Assembly (NCBI GenBank): GCA_027371665.1
Contig: DAHXMP010000009.1
Location: forward strand, 1 to 16,725
DNA: 16,725 nt
Direction: 5' to 3'
Source of the DNA: Bacteroidota bacterium
Lineage (GTDB): Bacteria > Bacteroidota > Ignavibacteria > Kapaibacteriales > UBA2268
The notes under the pieces were generated by a model. The model saw nothing but the letters and a program-made list of their open reading frames with translations, did not search any database and was not told the origin of the DNA. Positions 7,799 through 15,729 of this stretch are shown here, in pieces (position 1 is the stretch's first letter; every line of letters starts with the position of its first letter). A program made the position numbers and the translations under genes.

Positions 7799-7975
7799 AT
7801 GGCGGCAAAAGAACAGCAATTATTCACGGCAGGAAAGCTTGCCGAGCAATGGGGTGTTCCGGCAGGAAAAGTCAAGAAGGCAATCGAATCACTGAAAATT
7901 GCCCCGGACCAGAAAAAAGGAGCATGCAATTATTATTCTAATGAAACAGCGAAAAAAATCAAAAAAGGGATTTAA
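7799..7975 (+). CDS. Small helix-turn-helix protein (58 aa), MerR/excisionase-like
   Basis: This 58-codon gene begins ATG at 7799 and ends TAA at 7973-7975. The product starts MAAKEQQLFTAGKLAEQWGV and continues PAGKVKKAIESLKIAPDQKK, then GACNYYSNETAKKIKKGI. The pattern is a short winged HTH: helix TAGKLAEQWGV, turn, recognition helix AGKVKKAIESL, then a wing-like GACNYYS and a basic tail. It resembles MerR- or excisionase-type DNA-binding modules that occur as stand-alone proteins in many bacteria. A purine-rich ribosome site (AGGGA, about 7787-7791) precedes the ATG by 7-8 bases, and codon use is normal, supporting a real gene. It is divergent from the M1 peptidase operon and convergent with the 748-residue propeller gene. 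Control of the peptidase operon is possible but only inferred; small HTH proteins of this kind can also be nucleoid-associated. Confidence 0.78.
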   Translation: MAAKEQQLFTAGKLAEQWGVPAGKVKKAIESLKIAPDQKKGACNYYSNETAKKIKKGI

Positions 7976-8000
7976 TAATTAGACTTTAAGAAAGTGCTTT

Positions 8001-10247
8001 TTAATTTAATATAAGTAACTTCCTGGTAATTATTTTTTTTTGAGTTTTTAAGCAAACAAGATATAAACCTGTGGCAAGGCCATATTTATTAAGGTCAATT
8101 TTATTGATGCCAGCCTGCAGAGAAAGAAGCTTTTCTGAAATCAGCATTTTTCCTGTGTAATTGAAAATCATCAGTTCCGCAGGTCCTGCTTTATTGATTT
8201 GAAGATTAATAAAATATTCACCCGGATAAATTTCATCAGCGGGTATTGAGTTTTGATTTTTATCTTCAGCAGTTAATATCAGGTCATTACAAAAAGTGAA
8301 ATAATAATAATCGGCTGGGCAAATCCAGTCAGCATAATGCTGTCCGTCAGGTGAAATCAGAGGCGGATTTCTCTCCCCAAGATAACATATATTATCATTT
8401 TCAATATTCAATCCATAAGTTTGATATGAGTCGGTTATCGGGTCCTGAAATTCCCAAACAAGAAGGTGGGTGTTATTATTTAAAAATTTTACCTGCCTTT
8501 GATAGACAATACCCAATTTTTTGGTATAACTTAAACTAAGATTTTTAATGTCCCATATATAATAAGTATCATTATAAGAAGATAACAGGTGAGTGCCATC
8601 CGGAGAAATATCATCGAAAATCTGCCCTTTATCAAAAGGCTCCTCCATAGTAACTTTATTGGTAAGAAGCTTTGTATTCAAATCAATATATACGATTTCA
8701 AATCTATCCGATACAACGCATAATGTATGGCCATCTACAATATGCAGTGAATAATTCTTTGGTGTAATTGAAAACAAGGCGTCAATTCTGATTGAGTCAT
8801 CAATTTTTCCGTTTGCCAAATCAAAAAAATAAGCTATATCGTTTTGCCGGAGTAAAAGCCGGGTATTATTTTCAAGATTGAAAACGGTATCGGGATTTAT
8901 ACGAATATAACTACTGTCAACATATTTAGCCGTAACTACATCGAAAACATAAATGCTGTCATTATTAAAAAACAGCAGTTCATCCCCTGAAAATGTAAAG
9001 CAATGAATCCCGGGCTTGTATGGGAATGAATAGTCCAATTTTTCTTGTTCAGGTTCCCATATAACAGCATTGTTATCATCCCCACAGAATAATAATTTTT
9101 TTCCGTCAGGGCTGAACTGCATGCTTTGAATGACATCACCGATATTGCCCTGTGGAAGATACTCCTCAAATAAATTATCTGCAAGATTTAATCTTTCGAC
9201 AATATATATTGGAGTGTACTCATGAAACGTATAACAAATTGCTTCACGCGTTAATTTTAATGTAATATCATTCAAGTCGTTTGATACATTTATTAACGGG
9301 TCAATTCCATTTCGAATTTGAAGATTAATTGAATTTAGAGCAAGGGATTTTAATTGTGCCAGGTTATGAGTATCATAAATAATCAAATTAGAATTAAAAT
9401 AGGAGCTGTCATAAGCAACGATAAGTTTTCTGCCGTCATTTGTTTCACAAAAATTAATAATATCAAAATTATTTTGATTGATTAATTTATAATTAACTAC
9501 TCCGGTTATTAAATTGACAGATTCGATGTTATTATTGCTATCGAGGTAAATCAAGCTATTGTTATCAAAGGATAATTTATAGTTAATTTCATTTTTTAAT
9601 TGAATGGAACAACCTGACAGCAATTCTCCTGTTACTGAGTTATAAGTTTGAACCGAGTCATGATAGATTAGATATAGAATATCCGGAACATGTTTATTGA
9701 AGAAAGCGTTTATCAAATTGCCGTTAGTATCAAGTGTTATATCGAGCAATTTGTCTCCGGATTCTAAACTCCATATTCTTAACTGCCTGCTGTATAGGCA
9801 AAATTTGAATAGTTTGTTCATCTGGGAATCGAAGTTGATGATGTAATTTCCGCAGGGAGAACCTTTATAATAATCATCAGGTAAATATAATGTTCTTAAA
9901 TGAATACCGGAAAAATAATCATAAATATCAATTTTTTTTCCGTTTGTGAAAAATGCAATTTGATTTGAAAGTGAGGAAAAAAATACATTTTTCAAATCAT
10001 TAAATTTCCATCTGTGAGATAAAAAAGATGTTTTTGTATTAATGTTATAAATTTCAGCCAAATTTCCTAAATTATAAGATACAGGAGCAGATATTATTAA
10101 TAACAGAGAATCGTTAATGAATGCAGAATTATTTTCAATTTTATAATCGAGATAGCCCCATCTTTCCCAACCGTCATTGTGAGAAAATGCCCGGTTAACC
10201 AGCAAACAAAAGAATAGCAGGCATAATGCGGCTTTTAGTGTTTTCAT
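8001..10247 (-). CDS. Secreted WD40-like beta-propeller protein with T9SS sorting domain
   Basis: The 748-residue product has a Sec signal peptide (MKTLKAALCLLFFCLLVNRAFS), then a long beta-rich region of WD40-like blades. The clearest are MQFSPDGKKLLFCGDDNNAV followed by IWEP in the middle of the protein and ISPDGTHLLSSYNDTYYIWD nearer the C-terminus, and many weaker repeats have the pattern SVTGELLS / NNNSLIYLDS. The final 75 or so residues (GPAELMIFNYTGKMLISEKL to ATGLYLVCLKTQKKI) form a T9SS type A sorting domain, so it is probably exported across the outer membrane. No enzymatic motif is seen; such proteins commonly act in binding or adhesion, but the role here is unknown. The DNA is markedly more AT-rich than its neighbours: 13 of 60 bases are G or C in both 9421-9480 and 9541-9600. 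It is separated from the next gene by 112 bases, so it may be its own transcript. Confidence 0.82.
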   Translation of the reverse strand: MKTLKAALCLLFFCLLVNRAFSHNDGWERWGYLDYKIENNSAFINDSLLLIISAPVSYNLGNLAEIYNINTKTSFLSHRWKFNDLKNVFFSSLSNQIAFFTNGKKIDIYDYFSGIHLRTLYLPDDYYKGSPCGNYIINFDSQMNKLFKFCLYSRQLRIWSLESGDKLLDITLDTNGNLINAFFNKHVPDILYLIYHDSVQTYNSVTGELLSGCSIQLKNEINYKLSFDNNSLIYLDSNNNIESVNLITGVVNYKLINQNNFDIINFCETNDGRKLIVAYDSSYFNSNLIIYDTHNLAQLKSLALNSINLQIRNGIDPLINVSNDLNDITLKLTREAICYTFHEYTPIYIVERLNLADNLFEEYLPQGNIGDVIQSMQFSPDGKKLLFCGDDNNAVIWEPEQEKLDYSFPYKPGIHCFTFSGDELLFFNNDSIYVFDVVTAKYVDSSYIRINPDTVFNLENNTRLLLRQNDIAYFFDLANGKIDDSIRIDALFSITPKNYSLHIVDGHTLCVVSDRFEIVYIDLNTKLLTNKVTMEEPFDKGQIFDDISPDGTHLLSSYNDTYYIWDIKNLSLSYTKKLGIVYQRQVKFLNNNTHLLVWEFQDPITDSYQTYGLNIENDNICYLGERNPPLISPDGQHYADWICPADYYYFTFCNDLILTAEDKNQNSIPADEIYPGEYFINLQINKAGPAELMIFNYTGKMLISEKLLSLQAGINKIDLNKYGLATGLYLVCLKTQKKIITRKLLILN

Positions 10248-10359
10248 ATCGAAATCACTTTCAATTAATATAACCTGAATTATCGTTCCCTATTATTCCG
10301 GGAAATCTATGTAACTAACCCTAATTTTCCTGCTATAAATTAGATTGTATATTTGTTCT

Positions 10360-13300
10360 CTACTCTGTTACAGCAAGCTGTTTCAGCTCTGCAAGCTTTC
10401 CGTTTACAAAAAATGAAACATAATAAACACCGGAAGATAGCCTGCCTGATTTAATCTGGAAATAATCTGATTCTCCGTTGTTCAGTGTACCGTTATAATA
10501 AGTACCTAAATTTCTTCCTAAAACATCGCTAATCTGCACACTCACATTCGCATTATCAATGAAAGATTCGAAACTTATTGTAGCAAAATCATGCATGGGA
10601 TTAGGATATACCTTAGTATCCAAAAGTGTACTGCCAATGAGATTTAATTCTGAAAAGCCTGAAGATAGAATTGTATTAAATCCTGCAATTTTATAAAGAT
10701 TGCCGTTATAATCCGAAATCCAGAAATTGTTATCCCTCGGGTCAATATCAATACCTCGTGCATTAATTAATCCTCCTGTCGTAGATTCAAGAGCCATAGA
10801 ATCTATTCCTGTCCCCAAATCGTTTTTATTAATTTTCAGGGCGAGGGCTTCAGTCAGGCTTCCTCCCCCGGGGAAATTAGTACAAACCTGGTAGAGGTAT
10901 TGTTTCCCGTCGTAACACAATCCCCTGGGCCCATAAGTTCTGTTGTACGGATTCTTAGTTTGAGAAATAATGTCACCGGTTTCCGGATTAATAACATATA
11001 TCTGTCTCGTTCCGTCCCTGTCAGCAACAACGAGATTGCCGTCAACCAATTCCAGTCCGATAGGATAATATTTAGCAGGGCTGGTTAAGGGAGGTTTCAG
11101 GGTGTTGCCGTTTGTATCGAGTATCAGGATTTTCCCACCGTCACCACTGGTGCTGTTCATTTTATGAATATAAAGAGTTCCGGATTGCCTGTCGAGAGTT
11201 AAATCGCTGAACAAGCTGTCTCCGGGCAATTGTACAAATTTGAGAATATTAAAGGTATTTCCATCCAGTTTATAAAGCTTATTGCCTCCGAAATCTGTTG
11301 ACCATAAATCGTTCTTGCCGTCGTAAGCAATCCCGTATGGGATGTACTTAACGCTGTTAGAAGTAATGACAGAACCTTTTTGAAGTGTGTTTATAGTGAA
11401 GGAATTTGATACGACAGTGTTTTCACTCGAACTTACCCTGATTCTGCAAAGCAGTGCATCAATATTTGGAATTGACCATCTTAGATAATTGCCTGTAACA
11501 TTTTCTCCCAATGTCCGCCATGTTACACCATCGTCAATTGAATATTCAACTTTAACCGGCTGTGTAAATCCATACCAGGATATTTGTGCAGAGCCAGTGC
11601 CTACATAAACCTCCCCGCCTGCTGGTGAAGTAATAGCCTGTTCCGTTATGACTTCAGAGGGTATATCAACCTCCCACATTGACCTTCCGTGTGTTGCGGC
11701 TCTCAAAACCGGGGTGGGCAATACAATCCTGTTAGTATGGAAAGCTAAATCCAAAACCGGGCTGTGGGGCAATCCCCTTCCATAAGGAAGCCAGTTTGCA
11801 CCTCCGTCGAATGTTGCAAAAACACCTACGTCTGTACCGACAAAAATCCAGTTTTCATTCTGCGGATATATTGCAATTGCATTACAGGGAACGTCAGGCA
11901 ATGTTACTCCTATATTCTGCCAGGTTAGGCCAAAGTCAGTGGTTTTGAAAACGTGAGGTGAGCCGTAACCGGAAAATGTAACATAAGCCGTAGCGGCATC
12001 TTTATAGGACAGGGCAATATCGGATAAATACCTGTTTACTAAACCGTTTTTTGAAACTTCTTCGAAACTCGCATCACCTCTCTCGCCGCCGTCATTTGCA
12101 ACATAAAGCTCACCGACTTCATTGCCTGCCCAGATGACATTTTCATCCACGGGGGAAACGGCAATTGTTGTAAAACGGTAGGTTTTTTTGCTTGTCAAAG
12201 CTACCCATGAACTTCCGTAATCGAAGCTTCCGTACAGAGCATGCCTGCCATGGTAAAGGACGAAATTGTTTTGAGGGTCCATGACGAAAGGTGAATCAAA
12301 AAGCCCTGTGTCCGATGCCATAATACTGCTGACTATAGAGCGTGAATTTCCGGTTGTAAGGTTTATTTTCACCATGCTCCCGAATTGAGATTCACCGTAA
12401 AATGTATTCGGGTCAGCGTAATCTACGATTACCCTGAAACCGTCGCCGCCAATAAGGCCTTGCCAGTTGTCAGGATTAAGGTTGCCAACGGTTCCGTTAT
12501 CCTGAGTGCCGCCGAAGTTCCTGTTTATTTTGGAATTATCAATAGCCATAGCATAAAATTGAGTTACCTGCAGGTTGTTGTTTATTTCAACCCAGGTGGA
12601 GCCAGTATTGGTACTTTTGTACATGCCGCCATCGTTGCCGGCATACACGATGTATGGGCTAAGCGGGTCGAAAGCGGCGCAGTGCTGGTCAACGTGAACG
12701 TTGCCCCCGCTGTATCCGTAAGTAACGTTTGACCAGGATGTTCCTCCGTTTGTAGTTTTGAAAATATCTATACCTCCAGCAAGGACGGTATTTTCATCAG
12801 CAGGGTCAACACAGATATAATTGTCATACCATCCCTGGTCGTTAAAGAAACCGGAAGACCCCTGATAAACTCTGGACCAATTCAGTCCGCTGTCAGTGGT
12901 TTTATATATCGTTCCATAGCCGTTGATATCCATGAGAGCATAGAGGGTCGAGGGATTTGCCGGTGCAAGCTGAACGGATACTCTCCCGATTCCTGCATCG
13001 AACCCGTTGCTCCGCATTTCCCATGTATTCCCGGCGTCGGAAGAATAATAGACACCTTCACCCGTAACGCCGACAAAAATCGTATTTTCATCTTTTGGGT
13101 CAATGGTAACATCCGTTACATTTTTATTGAGTGTCTTTGTCCAGTTATTTCCGCCGTTATTGGATTTATAGAAACCCTGTCCTTTGTAACAGCCGCCGGC
13201 AATAATAAAATTTGAATTTTTCGGGTGCACATAAACTTTTGAGAAAGTACCTACGTTTCTGAGGCCGATAAGGTTCCAAGTGTTTCCGCCGTCGGTTGTT

Positions 13301-13872
13301 TTGAACAATCCTGCTCCGAGATAAATAGGGGTAGCCCCGAGCCCGTTCCCGGCACTGCTAACAGCTTCCCCGGTTCCGGCATACATCGTGTCAGGGTAAT
13401 TCGGGTCAATAGCGATTGAACCGAATGCAATTCCGTTCTCATAATCGAAAATCGGATTCCAGCTGTTACCGTAGTCTGTGGATTTCCAGATGCCTCCGGC
13501 GGCTGCACCGCAGAAGACAACGCCGTCTGTAGCGGGATGCGGAGCAATTGTCTTAATCCTGCCGCCGACTTTGAAAGGACCGATAGGCCTCCACTCCGGC
13601 TGTTGAGCCTGAATCATATCTGAACTGCTTTTATCATACATCATTTGCTCGACCTGCCGGTAAGCCTTAGTACGTGCTCCACCGGGTATAGTATCGTAAG
13701 GATAAGCCCTTTGACGCATAAATTCCGAAAATCGTAAGGCGGGATTGTCCTTATAATCCGATGGTTCAAATTCCGTGGTTATATTTTTTGAGATGTTATC
13801 CTTACCGGATTGAGCCTGCAGAGCCAAAGATAAAAGTGTAACTGAAATAAATGTAAATAATATTTTTTTCAT
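10360..13872 (-). CDS. Large secreted BNR/Asp-box (sortilin-like) propeller protein with T9SS sorting domain
   Basis: The 1170-residue protein has a Sec signal peptide (MKKILFTFISVTLLSLALQA) and a sortilin/VPS10-like region (about 95-736) with about ten Asp boxes of the form S/T-x-D/N-x-G-x-x-W: 131-138, 192-199, 237-244, 277-284, 325-332, 373-380, 420-427, 549-556, 645-652 and 687-694. This region closes with RAATHGRSMWEVDI (724-737), typical of the last blade. An immunoglobulin-like section (about 747-828) contains one more Asp box at 778-785. A second, NHL/YVTN-like propeller follows (about 840-1075), and a T9SS type A domain ends the protein (from KVYPNPMHDFATISF). Asp boxes are structural turns, so sialidase or other glycosidase activity should not be inferred, and no catalytic triad is recognised. 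A ribosome site (AGGA) lies about nine bases before the ATG. It is divergent from trmB. The secreted location is well supported; the function is unknown. Confidence 0.9.
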   Translation of the reverse strand: MKKILFTFISVTLLSLALQAQSGKDNISKNITTEFEPSDYKDNPALRFSEFMRQRAYPYDTIPGGARTKAYRQVEQMMYDKSSSDMIQAQQPEWRPIGPFKVGGRIKTIAPHPATDGVVFCGAAAGGIWKSTDYGNSWNPIFDYENGIAFGSIAIDPNYPDTMYAGTGEAVSSAGNGLGATPIYLGAGLFKTTDGGNTWNLIGLRNVGTFSKVYVHPKNSNFIIAGGCYKGQGFYKSNNGGNNWTKTLNKNVTDVTIDPKDENTIFVGVTGEGVYYSSDAGNTWEMRSNGFDAGIGRVSVQLAPANPSTLYALMDINGYGTIYKTTDSGLNWSRVYQGSSGFFNDQGWYDNYICVDPADENTVLAGGIDIFKTTNGGTSWSNVTYGYSGGNVHVDQHCAAFDPLSPYIVYAGNDGGMYKSTNTGSTWVEINNNLQVTQFYAMAIDNSKINRNFGGTQDNGTVGNLNPDNWQGLIGGDGFRVIVDYADPNTFYGESQFGSMVKINLTTGNSRSIVSSIMASDTGLFDSPFVMDPQNNFVLYHGRHALYGSFDYGSSWVALTSKKTYRFTTIAVSPVDENVIWAGNEVGELYVANDGGERGDASFEEVSKNGLVNRYLSDIALSYKDAATAYVTFSGYGSPHVFKTTDFGLTWQNIGVTLPDVPCNAIAIYPQNENWIFVGTDVGVFATFDGGANWLPYGRGLPHSPVLDLAFHTNRIVLPTPVLRAATHGRSMWEVDIPSEVITEQAITSPAGGEVYVGTGSAQISWYGFTQPVKVEYSIDDGVTWRTLGENVTGNYLRWSIPNIDALLCRIRVSSSENTVVSNSFTINTLQKGSVITSNSVKYIPYGIAYDGKNDLWSTDFGGNKLYKLDGNTFNILKFVQLPGDSLFSDLTLDRQSGTLYIHKMNSTSGDGGKILILDTNGNTLKPPLTSPAKYYPIGLELVDGNLVVADRDGTRQIYVINPETGDIISQTKNPYNRTYGPRGLCYDGKQYLYQVCTNFPGGGSLTEALALKINKNDLGTGIDSMALESTTGGLINARGIDIDPRDNNFWISDYNGNLYKIAGFNTILSSGFSELNLIGSTLLDTKVYPNPMHDFATISFESFIDNANVSVQISDVLGRNLGTYYNGTLNNGESDYFQIKSGRLSSGVYYVSFFVNGKLAELKQLAVTE

Positions 13873-13938
13873 TTTTGAGTCCTGCTAAATAAATTATTTC
13901 ATTATACATCAAAACGAAAAAGAATATATGTTTATTAT

Positions 13939-13967
13939 TTGTCATTTTCAAGATTTTTTTTAATAAT
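13939..13967 (+). promoter_or_regulatory. Possible sigma-70-type promoter for trmB
   Basis: TTGTCA (13939-13944) and AATAAT (13962-13967) are separated by 17 bases, each one mismatch from the textbook hexamers, and the expected start point lies about 45 bases before the trmB ATG. The 145-base divergent region is very AT-rich, so this is a weak call. The opposite strand must carry a promoter for the 1170-residue protein, which I could not pick out. Confidence 0.33.
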
Positions 13968-14017
13968 TTATATAAATATTTTTTCAAACAAATGCTAAAA
14001 CAAAAATCTGCTTAACA

Positions 14018-14692
14018 ATGAATATAGATTTCGGTAAATATCCCCTGCCAAAAAGGCTGAGACACCATACTGCATCTAATTTATACATGCCGGCAAGTGA
14101 ACTGAAACTCGTATCGGGTTATTATCCGCCTCTTTATGATAAAGTTGACTGGAGATTATTTTTTATTAACGGGAAGAAGCCCGATTCTCTGGACATCGGC
14201 TGTGGAAAAGGGGCATTTTTGCTTGAGTATTCCTCACAGCACCCTGAAATGAATATATTGGGTATCGAGCTGAGAAAACTGCCTGTCGAATGGCTTGATA
14301 ATATTATCAGGTCAGAGAAAATTGAAAATTGTTCGGTTATGTGGTACAGCGCCTCGAACGGGCTGCCTTTTATCGAAACATCTTCGGAAAAAAAGATATT
14401 CTACTTATTCCCGGACCCCTGGCACAAAAGAAAACACAGGAAAAGGAGAACATTCGGAAAAATATTTCTCGATGAGTTACACCGGGTGTTAAGTGATGAA
14501 GGAGAATTGTTAATTGCAACAGATGTTAAAGAGGTTGATGAGTATCATAAAAAAACACTCGAAAGACATGGGGGATTTACATTTGATGTAATTGGTGATG
14601 ATAAAGATTGGGAATTACCGATTACAAACAAAGAAAAATTTTGCCGTGATAACAATATTGAAATTTTTAGATTGAAATGCAGAAAAAAATAA
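14018..14692 (+). CDS. trmB: tRNA (guanine-N7-)-methyltransferase TrmB
   Basis: The 224-residue protein is a class I SAM-dependent methyltransferase that makes N7-methylguanosine at position 46 of tRNA variable loops. SAM motif I is LDIGCGKGAF (58-67), followed by the acidic motif II strand ILGIELRK (80-87). The TrmB signature FPDPWHKRKHRKRR lies at 131-144, where the Asp and the basic residues contact the target guanine and tRNA. ATDVKE (167-172) matches the conserved TD motif near the C-terminus. Length is normal for the family. The ATG at 14018 is preferred because the conserved N-terminal region begins soon after it. The nearest upstream ATG (13992) opens only a seven-residue frame that stops before 14018. 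The upstream ribosome site is weak. The motB-like gene follows 150 bases later in the same direction. Confidence 0.95.
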   Translation: MNIDFGKYPLPKRLRHHTASNLYMPASELKLVSGYYPPLYDKVDWRLFFINGKKPDSLDIGCGKGAFLLEYSSQHPEMNILGIELRKLPVEWLDNIIRSEKIENCSVMWYSASNGLPFIETSSEKKIFYLFPDPWHKRKHRKRRTFGKIFLDELHRVLSDEGELLIATDVKEVDEYHKKTLERHGGFTFDVIGDDKDWELPITNKEKFCRDNNIEIFRLKCRKK

Positions 14693-14842
14693 TGATTTAA
14701 TTGATTTATTATTTTGTAACTTAAGAAATATTAAAATTTCGATTATAATTGGCTTTATATTTGTTATAATTGCTTATTGAATGATGATAAATTCAAGTTT
14801 ATCAATAAATTTCCGATATATAATAGATATTATTTTTCAGAA

Positions 14843-15622
14843 ATGAAATTTGGATTTTTAAAATTGCCCGAAGAAGAAGAAGCAAAAGTCTCTAAAGACA
14901 GATACCTGATAACATATGCCGATTTGATAACATTACTTCTCGGTTTATTTGTTATTCTTTATGCAGCTTCGCAGGTTGACGAGGTTAAATACAAAGAAGT
15001 TTCCAAGGCATTAAAGGAATATTTCAAATCAACAAAGGAGCAGGTTCTTACAGGCAGCGGAGGTGTCCTGGAAGGTCCGAAAAAAGGGATACCTGAACCC
15101 ATTATGCCGAATCCTTCGAATGAATCGCTTAATGATATTGAAAAACAGGCTGAAGAATCGTTGAGCTATTATATTAAAAGAGGGTTGCTGACTCTGACGG
15201 CATCGAACGATGAACTTGTAATGGCATTACCGGAGGCTCTTTTATTCAATTCAGGTAAAGCAGATATACAGCCTGCCGGCCAGCCTGTGATTGATACAAT
15301 TGCCTCTTTACTTCAGAATGTTAAGTTCCAGCTCACAGTTGACGGCCATACGGACGATGTGCCGATAAGAACCTTCAGGTACGAATCAAACTGGCATCTG
15401 TCAATAGCACGTGCGATGAATGTTGCTTATGTTCTGATTCAGAGCGGTGTTAACCAGTCCAACCTTATCGTCAGGGGATTCGGTGCCGAAAGGCCTGTTG
15501 CGGACAATTCTACTGAACAGGGACGGGCAAAGAACAGGAGGGTTGAAATCACGGTGAGTAACCTTAAAAACAGCTCTCCGTCAAAAGAAGGTTATTCATT
15601 TAACGGGAATGAAAAAAAATAA
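14843..15622 (+). CDS. motB: MotB-like flagellar stator protein (OmpA/MotB family)
   Basis: The 259-residue protein is a MotB-type stator subunit: a short cytosolic N-terminus, one membrane helix and a periplasmic peptidoglycan-binding domain. The helix is ITYADLITLLLGLFVILYA (23-41), with the invariant proton-binding aspartate at Asp27 in YAD. An amphipathic linker with a plug-like segment follows. The OmpA-like domain (about 135-240) has FNSGKADIQPAG, DGHTDDVPI, SNWHLSIARAMNVAYVL and AKNRRVEI. I chose the ATG at 14843 because it puts the aspartate at the usual depth (residue 24-32 in studied MotB proteins). An in-frame TTG at 14777 would add 22 residues (NDDKFKFINKFPIYN...) and remains possible, since neither start has a strong ribosome site. 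No motA partner is seen in the window, although MotB needs MotA; it must be encoded elsewhere. The downstream fliW-csrA pair supports a flagellar role over a generic OmpA protein. Confidence 0.88.
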   Translation: MKFGFLKLPEEEEAKVSKDRYLITYADLITLLLGLFVILYAASQVDEVKYKEVSKALKEYFKSTKEQVLTGSGGVLEGPKKGIPEPIMPNPSNESLNDIEKQAEESLSYYIKRGLLTLTASNDELVMALPEALLFNSGKADIQPAGQPVIDTIASLLQNVKFQLTVDGHTDDVPIRTFRYESNWHLSIARAMNVAYVLIQSGVNQSNLIVRGFGAERPVADNSTEQGRAKNRRVEITVSNLKNSSPSKEGYSFNGNEKK

Positions 15623-15671
15623 ATTTGAACTTAAATGCTAAACCCTATAATTTTGTACATCATATATTCGT

Positions 15672-15677
15672 TATAAT
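15672..15677 (+). promoter_or_regulatory. Candidate -10 element (TATAAT) upstream of fliW
   Basis: A perfect TATAAT lies 37 bases before the fliW ATG in the 92-base gap after motB. The only TTG-type hexamer nearby (TTGTAC, 15653-15658) is 13 bases upstream, too close for a standard promoter, so either the -10 works without it or this is chance in AT-rich DNA. If real, fliW-csrA can be transcribed separately from motB. Confidence 0.3.
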
Positions 15678-15703
15678 ATAAAATAAAATTAACGGGACAC
15701 TTT

Positions 15704-15729
15704 AGGAGGAAAAAATGGTTTCAGGAGGA
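15704..15729 (+). promoter_or_regulatory. Strong fliW ribosome site plus a second AGGAGGA: possible CsrA-binding pair
   Basis: AGGAGGA occurs at 15704-15710, a near-perfect Shine-Dalgarno five bases from the ATG, and again at 15723-15729 inside codons 3-5. CsrA family proteins bind GGA motifs in leader RNA and as dimers can bridge two sites roughly 10-60 bases apart; these are 19 apart and bracket the start codon. The second copy cannot serve as a ribosome site for fliW and has no good start codon just after it. The ribosome site is certain; CsrA binding is inference. Confidence 0.5.

Noticed and set aside
7983..8004. Possible bidirectional terminator between the convergent HTH and propeller genes (AAAGTGCTTTTT)
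   Set aside because: The best stem is only four base pairs with a two-base loop and weak pairing; too poor to call.
10286..10304. Stem-loop TTCCC...GGGAA in the 112-base gap between the two propeller genes
   Set aside because: Five-base stem with a nine-base loop and no following T run on the transcribed strand; this short a repeat is expected by chance.
12385..12732. 115-codon plus-strand open frame opposite the BNR protein gene
   Set aside because: It is antisense to a strongly supported repeat-coding gene, has no recognisable domain, and its composition follows from the repeats on the other strand.
10360..13872. Sialidase or glycosyl hydrolase assignment from the BNR repeats
   Set aside because: Asp boxes are structural and occur in many propellers; the catalytic residues of sialidases were not recognisable.
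13992..14015. Seven-residue upstream open frame before trmB (MLKQKSA)
   Set aside because: No ribosome site and no sign of attenuation structure; a chance short frame.
14756..14763. TATATTTG upstream of motB resembling the Bacteroidota -7 element TAnnTTTG
   Set aside because: No TTTG element at the expected distance upstream, and the surrounding sequence is rich in T and A.
14750..14766. Possible sigma-54 promoter (GG ... GT) before motB
   Set aside because: The invariant GC of the -12 element is missing (GT instead), and the -24 half matches poorly.
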